From: Edaphobacter bradus
Lineage (GTDB): Bacteria; Acidobacteriota; Terriglobia; Terriglobales; Acidobacteriaceae
Length of the DNA: 64,000 nt
Assembly (NCBI RefSeq): GCF_025685645.1
Contig: NZ_JAGSYF010000002.1
Span: forward strand, 372,001 to 436,000
Direction of reading: 5' to 3'
Position numbers and translations under genes: made by a program. The notes below the pieces were generated by a model that was not told the DNA's origin, made no database searches, and was given only the letters and a program-made list of their open reading frames with translations. Positions within the stretch are counted from its first letter, which is position 1; each line of letters begins with the position of its first letter. This document shows, piece by piece, positions 49,398 to 58,786 of this stretch.

Positions 49398-49960
49398 TGG
49401 CGTTTGCACGAGCGAAGAAAAAGCGCGAGCCGCTGCGTGAACCGGAGCTGTTTGAATACGCCGTCGGGGCTCTTGCACGCAAGATGCGCACCGTGCGCGA
49501 TCTCAAACGCCTGATGCGCGCCCGCGCCGAAGAGGGCGAGGCAGGCGAACGCGCGATGGACCGCGTCGTCGCGCGATTGAAAGAGCTGAAGTATCTCTCT
49601 GATACGCGCTTCGCCGCCGACTACACGCGCCTCCGCAAGGAGAACGAGAAGTACGGCCGCCGCCGCGTCCAGCAGGACCTCGCGCAAAAGGGCGTCCACA
49701 AAGACCTGATCGCCACCACACTCACAAAAGCTTACGAAGACGTGGACGAGGTCGCCCTCGCCCGCGAGTACATCGCCCGCAAGCGCATCAAGCAGCCCAG
49801 CGGCGCAAACGCGAGAAAAGAAGCCACTCGCGTAACCGGACGACTGATGCGCGCAGGCTTCTCCGCCGGGACTATATATAAGGTGTTGCGCGAGTGGGAC
49901 GTCGAAGTGGATGAGAGCGCTCTCGAAGACGCCGGCGAAGCACCTGAGAGCGAAGACTAA
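49397..49960 (+). CDS. recX: RecX regulatory protein
   Basis: A 187-residue protein starting at 49397 in a TAATG overlap with the S9 peptidase, so translation is coupled. It shows the RecX pattern: helical repeats with LKELKYLSDTRFAADYTRL, YGRRRVQQDLAQKGV and VTGRLMRAGFSAGTIYKVL. RecX binds RecA filaments and restrains recombination. No recA gene lies beside it here, unlike in many bacteria. The N terminus is basic and the C terminus acidic. Confidence 0.88.
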   Translation: MAFARAKKKREPLREPELFEYAVGALARKMRTVRDLKRLMRARAEEGEAGERAMDRVVARLKELKYLSDTRFAADYTRLRKENEKYGRRRVQQDLAQKGVHKDLIATTLTKAYEDVDEVALAREYIARKRIKQPSGANARKEATRVTGRLMRAGFSAGTIYKVLREWDVEVDESALEDAGEAPESED

Positions 49961-49991
49961 TGTCCTGTCGCTGAAATAGTTATCCCCCAAA

Positions 49992-50036
49992 TGTCATCCC
50001 GACCGGAGCGAAGCGAAGTGGAGGGATCTGCTGTTT
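49992..50036. repeat. REP-like element, copy B
   Basis: TGTCATCCC ... GGGATCTGCTG with an internal GGAGCGAAGCGAAGTGGA stretch lies between recX and a small membrane-protein gene. Its two ends match the shorter copy at 36135-36159. ATCCC and GGGAT are inverted, so the element can fold. Confidence 0.6.
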
Positions 50037-50064
50037 GCTTGTTGCGCCATCCTCCTCGGCTCAC

Positions 50065-50256
50065 CTAGAGCGCGCGCAGCATGCGGCCCGGAAGGAAGAA
50101 CAGCGCGGCGATGAGGTCGAACGTTCCGCCCACGACGATCCCCACGAGACGGAACGGCAGCAGCACCAGCCAGATCAACGGATACAGAAGGAGCGCTGCC
50201 ACAGCCAGCGGCCAGCAGACCACCAGGAGCAGGCAAAAGAGCAGCACTTTGAGCAT
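50065..50256 (-). CDS. Small hydrophobic membrane protein
   Basis: A 63-residue protein. The start at 50256 follows a strong GGAGGAG ribosome binding site. It is almost wholly hydrophobic, with two membrane helices (VLLFCLLLVVCWPLAVAALL and VGIVVGGTFDLIAALFFLP), and ends with a basic GRMLRAL. I recognise no family and the function is unknown. It is transcribed after, and apart from, the porin gene. Confidence 0.65.
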   Translation of the reverse strand: MLKVLLFCLLLVVCWPLAVAALLLYPLIWLVLLPFRLVGIVVGGTFDLIAALFFLPGRMLRAL

Positions 50257-50320
50257 CGGTTTCTCCTCCAAACCGATGTACGCAGATCGCCGGAAAAAGG
50301 TTCCTCCGAAGGAACTCTGC

Positions 50321-51811
50321 CTAGAAGTGGTACGTTACGTCGCCGGCGACGATGAACTGGGTCGACTTATATCCATTGTCGTAGGCGGGCATGTCGTAGG
50401 AGTGCTCAAAACGCAGCTCCGGCCGAAAGAGGACCGTCGAGCCAATCCAGTGACCATAGCTCACCAGATGTTCCGTATACCTGGTCTTGTAGCCTGTGCG
50501 CTGTCCCTTGATGTCGTCCACGAACTCGTTGCGGATCGAGAGATAGCTTCGCTTGCTGAACTGCTTCTCCAGGTAGTTGACGACGGCGAACTCCGGCGCG
50601 TAGCAGCGGAGCTGACCCGGCCTGCAGAAAGCCCCGTTGGCGCCGATCTCCGGTGTGATGGGATTCGCTACATTGCCTGCAATATTAGGCACATCGCGCT
50701 CGTACATGTACCAGGCCTCCGTGTCGGTATGCCACGTGGCGTTGATCTTGTGGTACCAGGTCTCGTAGTAGCTCTGGAGATTGTTGTAAGCGTACTTGCC
50801 ATTGTTGAACGAGTTGGCGCAGGTATAGAGCGCATCGCCGCCATGGCTCCAGGTGAAATCGACACACGCTGTGCCGGTAGGCTGGGCGTCGGACGTCCAG
50901 GGGGCGACGTCGTTGCCGTCGGAAAAACCCGCCTGTACGAGCCAATGATCGGAGAGCTTGATGCTGGCAACGATGCCCGTCTGGGTGTAGGGGTCAATGG
51001 TGTAAAGCAGCGAGTGCGAGTAGGTGTAGTTGTTCGGAGCGAGCTGCGCTTCAATATCCGGCAGCGAGATGTAACGGCCTATCCGAACGTTCATTCCCTG
51101 CGCGACATGTGGGAAATAAAGGTCGATGTAGTACATCACGGGGTCATAACCGCGAGAATTGTTCTTGAGCAGAAGCTGCTGGGAGAAGACCCCCTTCGAC
51201 GTGGTGTAGCGGTAGTCCTGCCCATAGAGCTGAGCAACGCGAAAACCCCAGTCGAAGTGCTCCGTCTGTACAGAATTGGGAAGGCGCTCTATATAGAGGA
51301 CCTGCTGGTCGGGAACGAACGTGTTGGGAGTGTAATAGTACGCGGCTGGCGAGTTGGCTCCGACGCCGCGGTTGGAGGTGCTGATGTTGAAGCCAGTGTT
51401 GAACCAGCCGTAGATCTTAACGTGGCCGCGGTTCTGGTTGATGGCCTCCATGAGCGGGTAAGTCTGTGTATCCGGCGCTCCAATGACGGGTGTCCCGCCA
51501 ACGCTGTAGTCGCTCGAGGGAAAGGGCGTCGAATCAAGCGGCCCCGGATAGCCGCGGCGCTCCGGGTCGGGGCCGCCGGGAGTATTCGGGTTCCAGTCGC
51601 CTCGATAGGCCTGCGCCAGACGCGCAAAGAAGCTCTTCTGCTGCCTGACCTCCGGGGGAAGAACGTCTTCAGTGAGAGCGGGTATGACGATAGAGCTGCT
51701 GACGGAAGACGTTTCGGACGGGGAGGTCTCCGCCTTGAGAGAACTGACGGCAAAGAAAGAAGATGCGGCGAGGAAAGACGCCAGTGAAACGGCGCGATAG
51801 AGATGTGCCAT
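50321..51811 (-). CDS. Outer-membrane beta-barrel porin (BBP2/OmpL-like)
   Basis: A 496-residue protein with a signal peptide (AVSLASFLAASSFFAVSSLKAE) when started at 51811. A start at 51892 would add 27 residues without a signal. The body has alternating aromatic and polar strands (YGWFNTGFNISTSN, RVAQLYGQDYRYT, WYHKINATWHTDTEAWYMY) and ends in VAGDVTYHF, a terminal Phe typical of outer-membrane proteins. This pattern fits the putative beta-barrel porin-2 family, common in Acidobacteria. It probably allows passive uptake of small solutes; selectivity is unknown. Confidence 0.8.
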   Translation of the reverse strand: MAHLYRAVSLASFLAASSFFAVSSLKAETSPSETSSVSSSIVIPALTEDVLPPEVRQQKSFFARLAQAYRGDWNPNTPGGPDPERRGYPGPLDSTPFPSSDYSVGGTPVIGAPDTQTYPLMEAINQNRGHVKIYGWFNTGFNISTSNRGVGANSPAAYYYTPNTFVPDQQVLYIERLPNSVQTEHFDWGFRVAQLYGQDYRYTTSKGVFSQQLLLKNNSRGYDPVMYYIDLYFPHVAQGMNVRIGRYISLPDIEAQLAPNNYTYSHSLLYTIDPYTQTGIVASIKLSDHWLVQAGFSDGNDVAPWTSDAQPTGTACVDFTWSHGGDALYTCANSFNNGKYAYNNLQSYYETWYHKINATWHTDTEAWYMYERDVPNIAGNVANPITPEIGANGAFCRPGQLRCYAPEFAVVNYLEKQFSKRSYLSIRNEFVDDIKGQRTGYKTRYTEHLVSYGHWIGSTVLFRPELRFEHSYDMPAYDNGYKSTQFIVAGDVTYHF

Positions 51812-51920
51812 TAGCGTTTCGTGTCTCAGGAGGCAGAGATGGATTTTCTTCCCGGTCTCAATACGGTAGAGTCCGTGAGATAAAGAACTCATTAGTAAGG
51901 CATAAAGAAGTCGTAAGGAA

Positions 51921-52847
51921 ATGACACAGATAAATGCGGTTAAGCGCGTAGTAGGCGTGGACTGGTCAGGCGATAAGGGCCCCGGTCAGCGCAGGAAGAT
52001 CTGGGCCGGAGTATGGACCGCCCCCAACCGCAACTCCGCGCCGGCTCGCGTTCAACTCGAGACCGGACGCACCCGCGAGGAGCTCATCAGCTGGCTCATC
52101 GAGCTCGCACGCGAGACCCCGCGGATGGTCGTAGGCTTCGACTTCTCCTTCAGCTATCCCGCGTGGTTCCTCGCAGAACATGGCGTCACATCCGCCCCTG
52201 AACTCTGGCAGCGTGTCGCCGACGGCCAGGGCGAGCGCTGGCTCCATGAAGACTGCGACGACGCGCGCTTCTGGGGCAAGGCCGGCAATCTGCGTAACGG
52301 CAAGAAACCCGCTGAGTTCCGCGGCGAGCACGCCCACCGCATGCTCCGCCGCGCCGAAACCGCACTGAAGGTCAAGGCAGTCATCGCCGACCCCGCGCAG
52401 GCCGCCAGGATCGCCGGAATCGCCCCAAAGTCCGTCTTCCAGATCGGTGGAGCAGGCGCGGTCGGAACCGCCTCGCTACGCGGCATGCCGCATCTGCTGC
52501 GGCTGCGGCAGGCAGGCTTTCGCATCTGGCCCTTCGACCGTCCCGACCCCGCGCACCCCCTGGTCGTCGAGATCTACACCCGCCTGATGACCGGGCCCGT
52601 CACCAAAAGCTCCGAGCCAGCGCGCACCGAATACCTCAAAGCGAAGCGAAGCGAGAATCCGCTCTACGCCACGCTCTCCCGAAGCGTGCTCGCAAAGGCC
52701 CGCGGCTCCGAAGACGCCTTCGACGCGCTGGTGACGACTCTGGTGATGACCGAGCATCGCAAGGAGTTCGCGCGCCTGCAGCAAACAACCGACGACGTCT
52801 TCATAATGGAAGGCCAGACCTGGGTTCCCGGAGTAGGAGAATCATGA
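51921..52847 (+). CDS. DUF429-family protein (RNase-H-like fold)
   Basis: A 308-residue cytoplasmic protein. The opening RVVGVDWSGDKGPG and the later GFDFSFSYPAWF and EDAFDALVTTLVM supply the acidic residues expected of an RNase-H-like active site (Asp near residue 14, Asp near 74, Asp in the DAFDAL block). The DUF429 family has no settled function; a nuclease-like role is predicted from fold. A GGAAATG precedes the start. Its 3' end overlaps the convergent VapC gene by 6 bp. Confidence 0.8.
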   Translation: MTQINAVKRVVGVDWSGDKGPGQRRKIWAGVWTAPNRNSAPARVQLETGRTREELISWLIELARETPRMVVGFDFSFSYPAWFLAEHGVTSAPELWQRVADGQGERWLHEDCDDARFWGKAGNLRNGKKPAEFRGEHAHRMLRRAETALKVKAVIADPAQAARIAGIAPKSVFQIGGAGAVGTASLRGMPHLLRLRQAGFRIWPFDRPDPAHPLVVEIYTRLMTGPVTKSSEPARTEYLKAKRSENPLYATLSRSVLAKARGSEDAFDALVTTLVMTEHRKEFARLQQTTDDVFIMEGQTWVPGVGES

Positions 52848-53297
52848 GAGTAGTTCGTCAATCTCAACAGGCAGCTTTTTCGCAAACGGATTGCGGAAGA
52901 GGACACCCCCGAGTGTGCGTCCATCCTGGAAGTCCTCACTGACGATAAGGCGGCAGCCTGCGCGGCGCGCAGTGGCCCACAGCAGCGCATCCCAAAACGG
53001 CAGATTGTGGTCGTGGTGCGCGCTGACGGCGTCAGTGAGGTCGTTAGCGTTAGCTGCAATCAGCGGAAAAGCATCGCGATGAAACTCGACCGCCGCGACG
53101 ATCTTCGCCGGATCGAGGAAGCGTTTCCGCGTCGCAACGGCGCAGAGCTCGTTGAGCGACTGCAACATGAGCGGCTGATGCGCAGCGGCGGCACGAAGCA
53201 CAAGGCTGCGCGCCACGCTATGCTTTCTGCCGGCCGAGGCGTCGATGGCGTAGATAAGGATGTTGGTATCGAGCGTAAGCCTAGAGGCCGCGGTCAT
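52842..53297 (-). CDS. vapC: VapC-type PIN-domain toxin
   Basis: A 151-residue PIN-domain protein. The start at 53297 lies within the end of the antitoxin gene (17-bp overlap), as is usual for such pairs. The acidic residues of the PIN active site are visible: Asp in [13 protein letters not shown], Glu in [11 protein letters not shown], Asp in [14 protein letters not shown] and Asp in [13 protein letters not shown] toxins of this type cleave RNA, often tRNA or rRNA, when freed from the antitoxin. All expected residues are present, so it should be active. Confidence 0.85.
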   Translation of the reverse strand: MTAASRLTLDTNILIYAIDASAGRKHSVARSLVLRAAAAHQPLMLQSLNELCAVATRKRFLDPAKIVAAVEFHRDAFPLIAANANDLTDAVSAHHDHNLPFWDALLWATARRAGCRLIVSEDFQDGRTLGGVLFRNPFAKKLPVEIDELLS

Positions 53298-53529
53298 ACA
53301 GCTCTTCCCGGTTGGCCCGCAAACCGCCGAGGTCGATCCCCTTGTCCAGAAAAGCCTTGAGCCGCTTGACCGCCGCCTCATGCTTCAGGTCGCGAGGTTC
53401 TTTGTCATAGGGGACGATACGTGCGACAGGCTTGCCCCGGCGGACGAGGAGAAGGCTCTCCCCGGCCTCGACCTCGGCGATACAGGACGAAAAATTCTGG
53501 TTTGCTTCACGCAGCGAAACCCGGCGCAT
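53281..53529 (-). CDS. Phd/YefM-type antitoxin
   Basis: An 82-residue protein with the Phd/YefM N-terminal DNA-binding part ([39 protein letters not shown]) and a charged C-terminal tail that would cover the toxin. An AGGGAG ribosome binding site precedes the start at 53529. It overlaps the PIN-domain toxin gene, forming a type II toxin-antitoxin operon, and should repress its own promoter. Confidence 0.85.
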   Translation of the reverse strand: MRRVSLREANQNFSSCIAEVEAGESLLLVRRGKPVARIVPYDKEPRDLKHEAAVKRLKAFLDKGIDLGGLRANREELYDRGL

Positions 53530-53551
53530 ACGATATTCTCCCTGACATATT

Positions 53552-53565
53552 GTACTACGTACTAC
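53552..53565. promoter_or_regulatory. Tandem GTACTAC repeat between antitoxin and alaS
   Basis: Two direct GTACTAC copies stand head to tail in the 75-bp divergent region, 23 bp from the antitoxin start. The region must hold promoters for both the toxin-antitoxin operon and alaS. The repeat is a candidate site for antitoxin autoregulation. Confidence 0.4.
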
Positions 53566-53604
53566 TTTTCACTCCCAACTCCGCCGCTGATAAACTTAAA
53601 TCTT

Positions 53605-56382
53605 ATGAACTATAGGTCGGGAAGCCAGATTCGGGAAGATTTTCTGCGGTTTTTTGAAGTCAAGGGGCACCGCCGCGTGCACTCGTCGTCGCTTGTGCCG
53701 GCGAACGACCCCACGCTGCTGTTCACCAACGCCGGCATGAACCAGTTCAAGGACGCCTTCCTCGGCCTCGAGAAGCGCGACTACTCCCGCGCCACCACCT
53801 CGCAAAAGTGCGTCCGCGCCGGCGGCAAGCACAACGACCTCGAAAACGTTGGCTTTACCCGCCGCCACCACACCTTCTTCGAGATGCTCGGCAACTTCAG
53901 CTTCGGCGACTACTTCAAGAAGGACGCCATCGCCTACGCCTGGGAGCTCCTCTCCTCGAAAGAGTGGTTCAACATCGACCCCTCAAGACTCTACGTCACC
54001 ATCTTCGAGGGTGACGAGGGCGTTCCCCGCGACGCTGAGGCCTACAAATACTGGCTCGACGTAGGCGTTCCCGCCGAGCGCATCCACGAGCTCGGAGCCA
54101 AGGACAACTTCTGGCAGATGGGCGACACTGGCCCCTGCGGCCCCTGCAGCGAGATTTACTACGACCTCGGCGTCGAAGCCGGCGAAGACCCCGCCATCGA
54201 TCGCCCCTTCGGCGAAGACGAGCAGCGCTACGTCGAGATCTGGAACCTCGTCTTCATGCAGTTCGACCGCACCATCACCGCAAGCGGCCCGCTGCTCACG
54301 CCGCTCCCCAAGCCCTCCATCGACACCGGCATGGGCCTCGAGCGCGTCGCCTGCGTGCTGCAAGGCGTCCTCTCTAACTTCGAGACCGACCTCTTCACCC
54401 CGCTCATCAACCGCGCCGAGCAGCTCACGCACCACAAGGTCGAGCCCGACCACGAGATCGACCATCGCTCGCAGGCCAGCCTGCGCATCATCGCCGACCA
54501 CTCCCGCGCCGCCACCTTCCTCATCTCCGACGGAGTCCTTCCTTCGAACGAAGGCCGCGGCTACGTCCTCCGCAAGATCATGCGCCGCGGAATCCGCCAC
54601 GGCCGCCTGCTCGGCCAGGAAAAGCCCTTCATGCACGAGATGGTCTACGCCGTCCGAGACGAGATGGCCGCAGCCTACCCCGAGCTCAAAGAATCCGCCG
54701 ACCGCGTCGCAAAAGTCGTCCTCGCCGAAGAGCAACAGTTCGCTCGAGTTATCGAATCGGCTTCGCGAAAATTTGACGAGTTGATGGATGAGGCAGAAGA
54801 AGTCGGCAAACTCCATACGTCCATAATTTTGAACATCGCGGCATCTGCCGACAGCTCTCATCCGCTCGCCACAAAAGGCGTTGTTGAGGGAGCCAAAGCA
54901 TTCAAGATTTATGAAACATTTGGGCTTCCTCTGGACTTCATGCAAGACGCCACACGAGACCGAGGATTAGTCTTCGATCAAATTGGATTCGAGCAGGCGA
55001 TGCGTGAAGAGCAAGGGCGTGCTCGAAAGTCTTGGACCGGGACAGAATACAAAACTGTTGCAAAACCCCTTTATAACGAACTAGCCAAGACCGAGTTCGA
55101 AGGCTACTCCGCCCTCCGCACCGACGGAGCCAAGATCCTAGCCCTCGTAAAAGATGGAGTAGGCGTCCCCGAGCTCAAAGCCGGCGAACAGGGCGAAGCC
55201 GTCCTCGACGCCACAAGCTTCTACGCCGACTCCGGCGGCCAGGTCGGCGACATCGGCTGGCTCTACTCCGACGACCACAACACCGTCGTCGCCGACGTGC
55301 ACGGCGCAACCAAGCCCGTCCAGGGCATCTTCGCCCACAAGATCACCGCGCGAGAGACTCTCGCCGTCAACGACACCGTCGATACCGTCGTCGATGCCGA
55401 AAACCGCCGCGCCACCGAGCGCAACCACACCGGCACCCACCTGCTGCACGCCGCGCTCCGCGAGGTCCTCGGCAAACACGTCAAGCAGGCCGGCTCGCTC
55501 GTCAACGCATCGCGCCTGCGCTTCGACTTCTCCCACTTCACCGGAGTCGCCGAAGAAGAGCAGCAGCAGATCGAAGATCTCGTCAACCGCGAAGTCCTCA
55601 ACAACACCAAAGTCGAGACCATGGTGGACGTTCCCATCGACGTCGCCGTCAACGAGCTCGGCGCAATGGCCCTCTTCGGCGAGAAGTACGGAGAGCGCGT
55701 GCGCGTCGTAAAGATCGGCGACTTCTCGACCGAGCTGTGCGGTGGAACCCACACGGGCGCCACCGGTGAGATCGGCCTCATCAAGCTCGTCGGCGAGGGC
55801 TCGGTCTCGAGCGGCGTCCGTCGCGTCGAAGCCATCAGCGGAACCGGAGCACTCCATCAGTTCCGCCGCGACTATGACGTGACCCGCGTCGTCAGCCAGG
55901 TCGTGGGTTCGTCCGATGCCTCTCCCGCCGATGCGATCCGCAACAAGATCGCCACGCAGGAGGAGGAGATGAAGCGCCTCCGCCGAGAGCTCGATCAGCT
56001 ACGCATGAAGTCCGCCTCCGCCTCGACCGCCGACGCAGCCTCCTCCGCAGTCGAAGTGAAGGGCATCAAGGTCCTCGCCCAGCGCGTCGACGGCCTCGAC
56101 AAAGGCCAGATGCGCACGCTCGTCGACACCTTGCGCACCAAGCTCGGCTCCGGCATCGTCGTGCTCGGTGCAGCCGCCGAGGACAAGGTCTCGCTCATCG
56201 TCGGAGTCACGAAAGACCTCACCACGCGCGTGCAAGCGGGCAAAGTCGTAGGCCAACTCGCAGCGCTGGTCGGAGGTAAAGGCGGAGGCCGCCCCGATCT
56301 CGCCGAGGCCGGTGGCAGCGACATCGCCGCGCTCGACGCAGCGTTGGCAAAGTCAGCCACAGTAATCGAAGGCCTCCTCTAA
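53605..56382 (+). CDS. alaS: Alanyl-tRNA synthetase
   Basis: A 925-residue enzyme that charges tRNA-Ala; started at 53605, the first ATG that gives the conserved N terminus ([20 protein letters not shown]). Order: class II catalytic domain ([29 protein letters not shown]), tRNA-recognition domain, editing domain with zinc ligands (HTGTHLLH and [11 protein letters not shown]), and the DHHA1 C-terminal part ([13 protein letters not shown]). It is longer than the usual 875 residues, mainly through residues 390-430 and a flexible stretch near 800. Residues about 385-493 (54760-55085) are encoded in visibly different, AT-richer codons than the rest, suggesting a recombined segment. The frame is intact. 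Confidence 0.97.
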   Translation: MNYRSGSQIREDFLRFFEVKGHRRVHSSSLVPANDPTLLFTNAGMNQFKDAFLGLEKRDYSRATTSQKCVRAGGKHNDLENVGFTRRHHTFFEMLGNFSFGDYFKKDAIAYAWELLSSKEWFNIDPSRLYVTIFEGDEGVPRDAEAYKYWLDVGVPAERIHELGAKDNFWQMGDTGPCGPCSEIYYDLGVEAGEDPAIDRPFGEDEQRYVEIWNLVFMQFDRTITASGPLLTPLPKPSIDTGMGLERVACVLQGVLSNFETDLFTPLINRAEQLTHHKVEPDHEIDHRSQASLRIIADHSRAATFLISDGVLPSNEGRGYVLRKIMRRGIRHGRLLGQEKPFMHEMVYAVRDEMAAAYPELKESADRVAKVVLAEEQQFARVIESASRKFDELMDEAEEVGKLHTSIILNIAASADSSHPLATKGVVEGAKAFKIYETFGLPLDFMQDATRDRGLVFDQIGFEQAMREEQGRARKSWTGTEYKTVAKPLYNELAKTEFEGYSALRTDGAKILALVKDGVGVPELKAGEQGEAVLDATSFYADSGGQVGDIGWLYSDDHNTVVADVHGATKPVQGIFAHKITARETLAVNDTVDTVVDAENRRATERNHTGTHLLHAALREVLGKHVKQAGSLVNASRLRFDFSHFTGVAEEEQQQIEDLVNREVLNNTKVETMVDVPIDVAVNELGAMALFGEKYGERVRVVKIGDFSTELCGGTHTGATGEIGLIKLVGEGSVSSGVRRVEAISGTGALHQFRRDYDVTRVVSQVVGSSDASPADAIRNKIATQEEEMKRLRRELDQLRMKSASASTADAASSAVEVKGIKVLAQRVDGLDKGQMRTLVDTLRTKLGSGIVVLGAAAEDKVSLIVGVTKDLTTRVQAGKVVGQLAALVGGKGGGRPDLAEAGGSDIAALDAALAKSATVIEGLL

Positions 56383-56406
56383 GCAACACATCCGAAAGAA
56401 CAAACG

Positions 56407-56438
56407 AGGCGAGGGAAGATTCCCTCGCTTCTTCTCTT
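56407..56438 (+). terminator. Rho-independent terminator after alaS
   Basis: GCGAGGGA (56409-56416) and TCCCTCGC (56421-56428) form a perfect 8-bp stem with an AGAT loop, followed by TTCTTCTCTT. It lies about 25 bp past the alaS stop. Confidence 0.8.
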
Positions 56439-56536
56439 GCTGAAAGTCACTGCCCCTTTTGTGGGGGTATCGCTGGGAGTACCCAGATAGCTTTTCACAA
56501 CCTTTGCGGGTCTATCAGCCTCTTAAACTAAGAGAG

Positions 56537-58786
56537 ATGCTTGTGTGCAAGAAGCTGCGGGGACCAAGGTTGAGCACTGCCGGCGCGGCGGCGTTGCGCT
56601 GCGGATTTGTAGTAGTCGTGTGCTGTGAAATCGCCATCGCGCCGAACTTCGTTGAAGCGAAGCCCAGGGCCGCAGTGCAGAAGCACGTCGTTGAAGCGTC
56701 GCCGTGGGAGAAAGCCACGCAAGGCCGCGAAGCCCTCGAAGCAATCCCCGAAGCAAATCGAACCAAGGCCGACTACGCCCGCGCACTCGACGGCTTCCGC
56801 GCCATCTACCACGACGCTCCGCAGAGCCAGTACGCCGCCCCCGCCGTCAACACCGTGGCCGAACTGCTCGCCGAGCAGGGCCGCACCCTGCACGATCCAA
56901 AGAGTCTGAAGGCCGCCGTCGGCCAGTACGAGTTTCTCCGCACGCAGTACCCCGGCAGCTCCCTTCGCGTGGCCGCCCTGCTCGCCGAGGCGCAGATCTA
57001 CGAGAACGATCTCCACGACACCGCCGCTGCGCATGAGCGCTACTCCCTCTTTCTCAAGCAGTACCCGCACAGCTCGCTCGCCGAAGAAGCCCGCGCGGGC
57101 CTGGACTCGCTGAAGCCCGGAGCGATCCACAGGACACAAAGCGCTGCCGCCGAAGCAGTCGTCCCTTGGCACGCAACGCTTATCGCGCCTGCTCATGCCA
57201 CGTCGGCGACAACAGACGACCGCCCGGGAACCTCAGCACCTGTGAACGAGGCCCTTAACGCGGGCCCAGAAACAGGCACAGACACAAGCACAGACGCGGC
57301 CCAGAAGTCCCAGCCGCAGCCCGAGAGCACCGGCCTCTCGCACATCGCCAAAACGTCGGCGAAGCGCCACCGCCTCGCGCAGGTCACTGGAATCCGCCAC
57401 TGGTCCACGCCGAACTACACGCGTGTCGCCATCGACCTCGGCGACGACGTCACCTACGAAGCCGCGCGCGTCCCCAATCCCGACCGCATCTACTTCGACC
57501 TGCACGGCACGCGCCTCGCGCAGGAGCTCGTCGGCCACAGCTTCACCGTCACCGACGACGGCTTCCTCAAGCGCATCCGCGCCGCCCAGTTCTCCAACGA
57601 CATGACGCGTGTCGTGCTCGACGTCAACGACGTCACCGAGTACTCGGCCTTCCTCCTGCCGAACCCCTACCGCCTCATCATCGACATCCACGGCGGCGCG
57701 CAGCCTCAGAACTCAGCCAGCAAGACGCAGCCGGCCGACATCTTGTCTACCCGCCCCGTGCCAAACACCGTCGCGACACGAAACGCCAACACCACCACCG
57801 AGGTCGCGGCTATCAGCGATCAGCCCGGCAAGGTCGAGGCCACCAGCGTCCCCACCTCGCAGCCTATCGCTGCCGTCGTGCCCGGCTCGGGAGCCCCTGC
57901 CGCGAACACCACCGACGTGAACACCTCCAGCAGAACCACCGCCTCATCCCGGTCCACCAGCCACCGCGGCAAAAAGACCGAGCCCGCCGAGCCCGCGCGC
58001 GCAGCCAGCCCCACCGCCGACGGGCAAACTTCTCTCGTCCGCGCCCTGGGCCTTAAGATCGGCCGCATCGTCATCGACGCCGGCCACGGCGGCCACGACT
58101 CCGGAACCATCGGTGCCGACGGCATCGAAGAGAAGGACGTTGTGCTCGACGTCGCGCTGCGCCTAGGCAAGCTGCTGCATGACCGTCTCGGCTCCGAGAT
58201 CATCTACACCCGCTCCGACGACACCTTCATCCCGCTCGAAACGCGCACCGCCATCGCCAACAAGGCGCAGGCCGACCTCTTCCTCAGCATTCACGCCAAC
58301 TCCTCGAGCGATCCCACCGCGCGCGGCGTCGAAACCTACTACCTCAACTTCACCTCGCAGCCCGACGCCCTCGAAGTCGCCGCCCGCGAGAACGCCGTCT
58401 CCGATCAGTCCATCCATCAGCTAAGCGACCTCGTCAAAAAGATCGCCCTCAAGGACAAGATCGACGAGTCGCGCGAGTTCGCAAGCGACGTTGAAACCAG
58501 CCTTTACTCAGGTCTTCAGAAGGGCAACTCTGGCCTGAAGAATCGCGGCGTCAAGAAGGCCCCCTTCGTCGTGCTAATCGGCGCGAACATGCCGTCGATC
58601 CTCGCCGAGATCTCCTTCGTCACCAACCCGAAGGACGCCAGCCAGCTTCGTCAGCCCGAGTACCGCGAGCGCGTCGCTGAAAGCCTCTACAAAGGCGTCG
58701 CCCGTTACGAAGGCGGCCTGAGCGGGTCCAAAGTGCCGACCGAGCGCGCCAGCACCCGCACGGCTCAATCAAATTCGCTTCAGTGA
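56537..58786 (+). CDS. amiC: N-acetylmuramoyl-L-alanine amidase with AMIN domain
   Basis: A 749-residue exported cell-wall hydrolase. The start at 56537 gives a signal-like N terminus (CGFVVVVCCEIAIAPN). Residues about 50-200 are TPR-like helices (LLAEAQIYENDLHDTAAAHE). An AMIN domain, which targets septal peptidoglycan, lies at about 285-390 (QVTGIRHWSTPNYTRVAIDL). A disordered linker follows, and amidase_3 starts near 510: zinc ligands in IDAGHGGHDSG, the Glu in GIEEKDVVL, and His in SIHANSSSD. It would cut the amide between muramic acid and the stem peptide during division. The TPR-AMIN-amidase build is longer than E. coli AmiC (about 417). Confidence 0.92.
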   Translation: MLVCKKLRGPRLSTAGAAALRCGFVVVVCCEIAIAPNFVEAKPRAAVQKHVVEASPWEKATQGREALEAIPEANRTKADYARALDGFRAIYHDAPQSQYAAPAVNTVAELLAEQGRTLHDPKSLKAAVGQYEFLRTQYPGSSLRVAALLAEAQIYENDLHDTAAAHERYSLFLKQYPHSSLAEEARAGLDSLKPGAIHRTQSAAAEAVVPWHATLIAPAHATSATTDDRPGTSAPVNEALNAGPETGTDTSTDAAQKSQPQPESTGLSHIAKTSAKRHRLAQVTGIRHWSTPNYTRVAIDLGDDVTYEAARVPNPDRIYFDLHGTRLAQELVGHSFTVTDDGFLKRIRAAQFSNDMTRVVLDVNDVTEYSAFLLPNPYRLIIDIHGGAQPQNSASKTQPADILSTRPVPNTVATRNANTTTEVAAISDQPGKVEATSVPTSQPIAAVVPGSGAPAANTTDVNTSSRTTASSRSTSHRGKKTEPAEPARAASPTADGQTSLVRALGLKIGRIVIDAGHGGHDSGTIGADGIEEKDVVLDVALRLGKLLHDRLGSEIIYTRSDDTFIPLETRTAIANKAQADLFLSIHANSSSDPTARGVETYYLNFTSQPDALEVAARENAVSDQSIHQLSDLVKKIALKDKIDESREFASDVETSLYSGLQKGNSGLKNRGVKKAPFVVLIGANMPSILAEISFVTNPKDASQLRQPEYRERVAESLYKGVARYEGGLSGSKVPTERASTRTAQSNSLQ

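Noticed and set aside
50081..51787. 568-codon open frame antisense to the porin gene
   Set aside because: The other strand has a signal peptide, barrel pattern and terminal Phe; this frame has none of these and no ribosome binding site.
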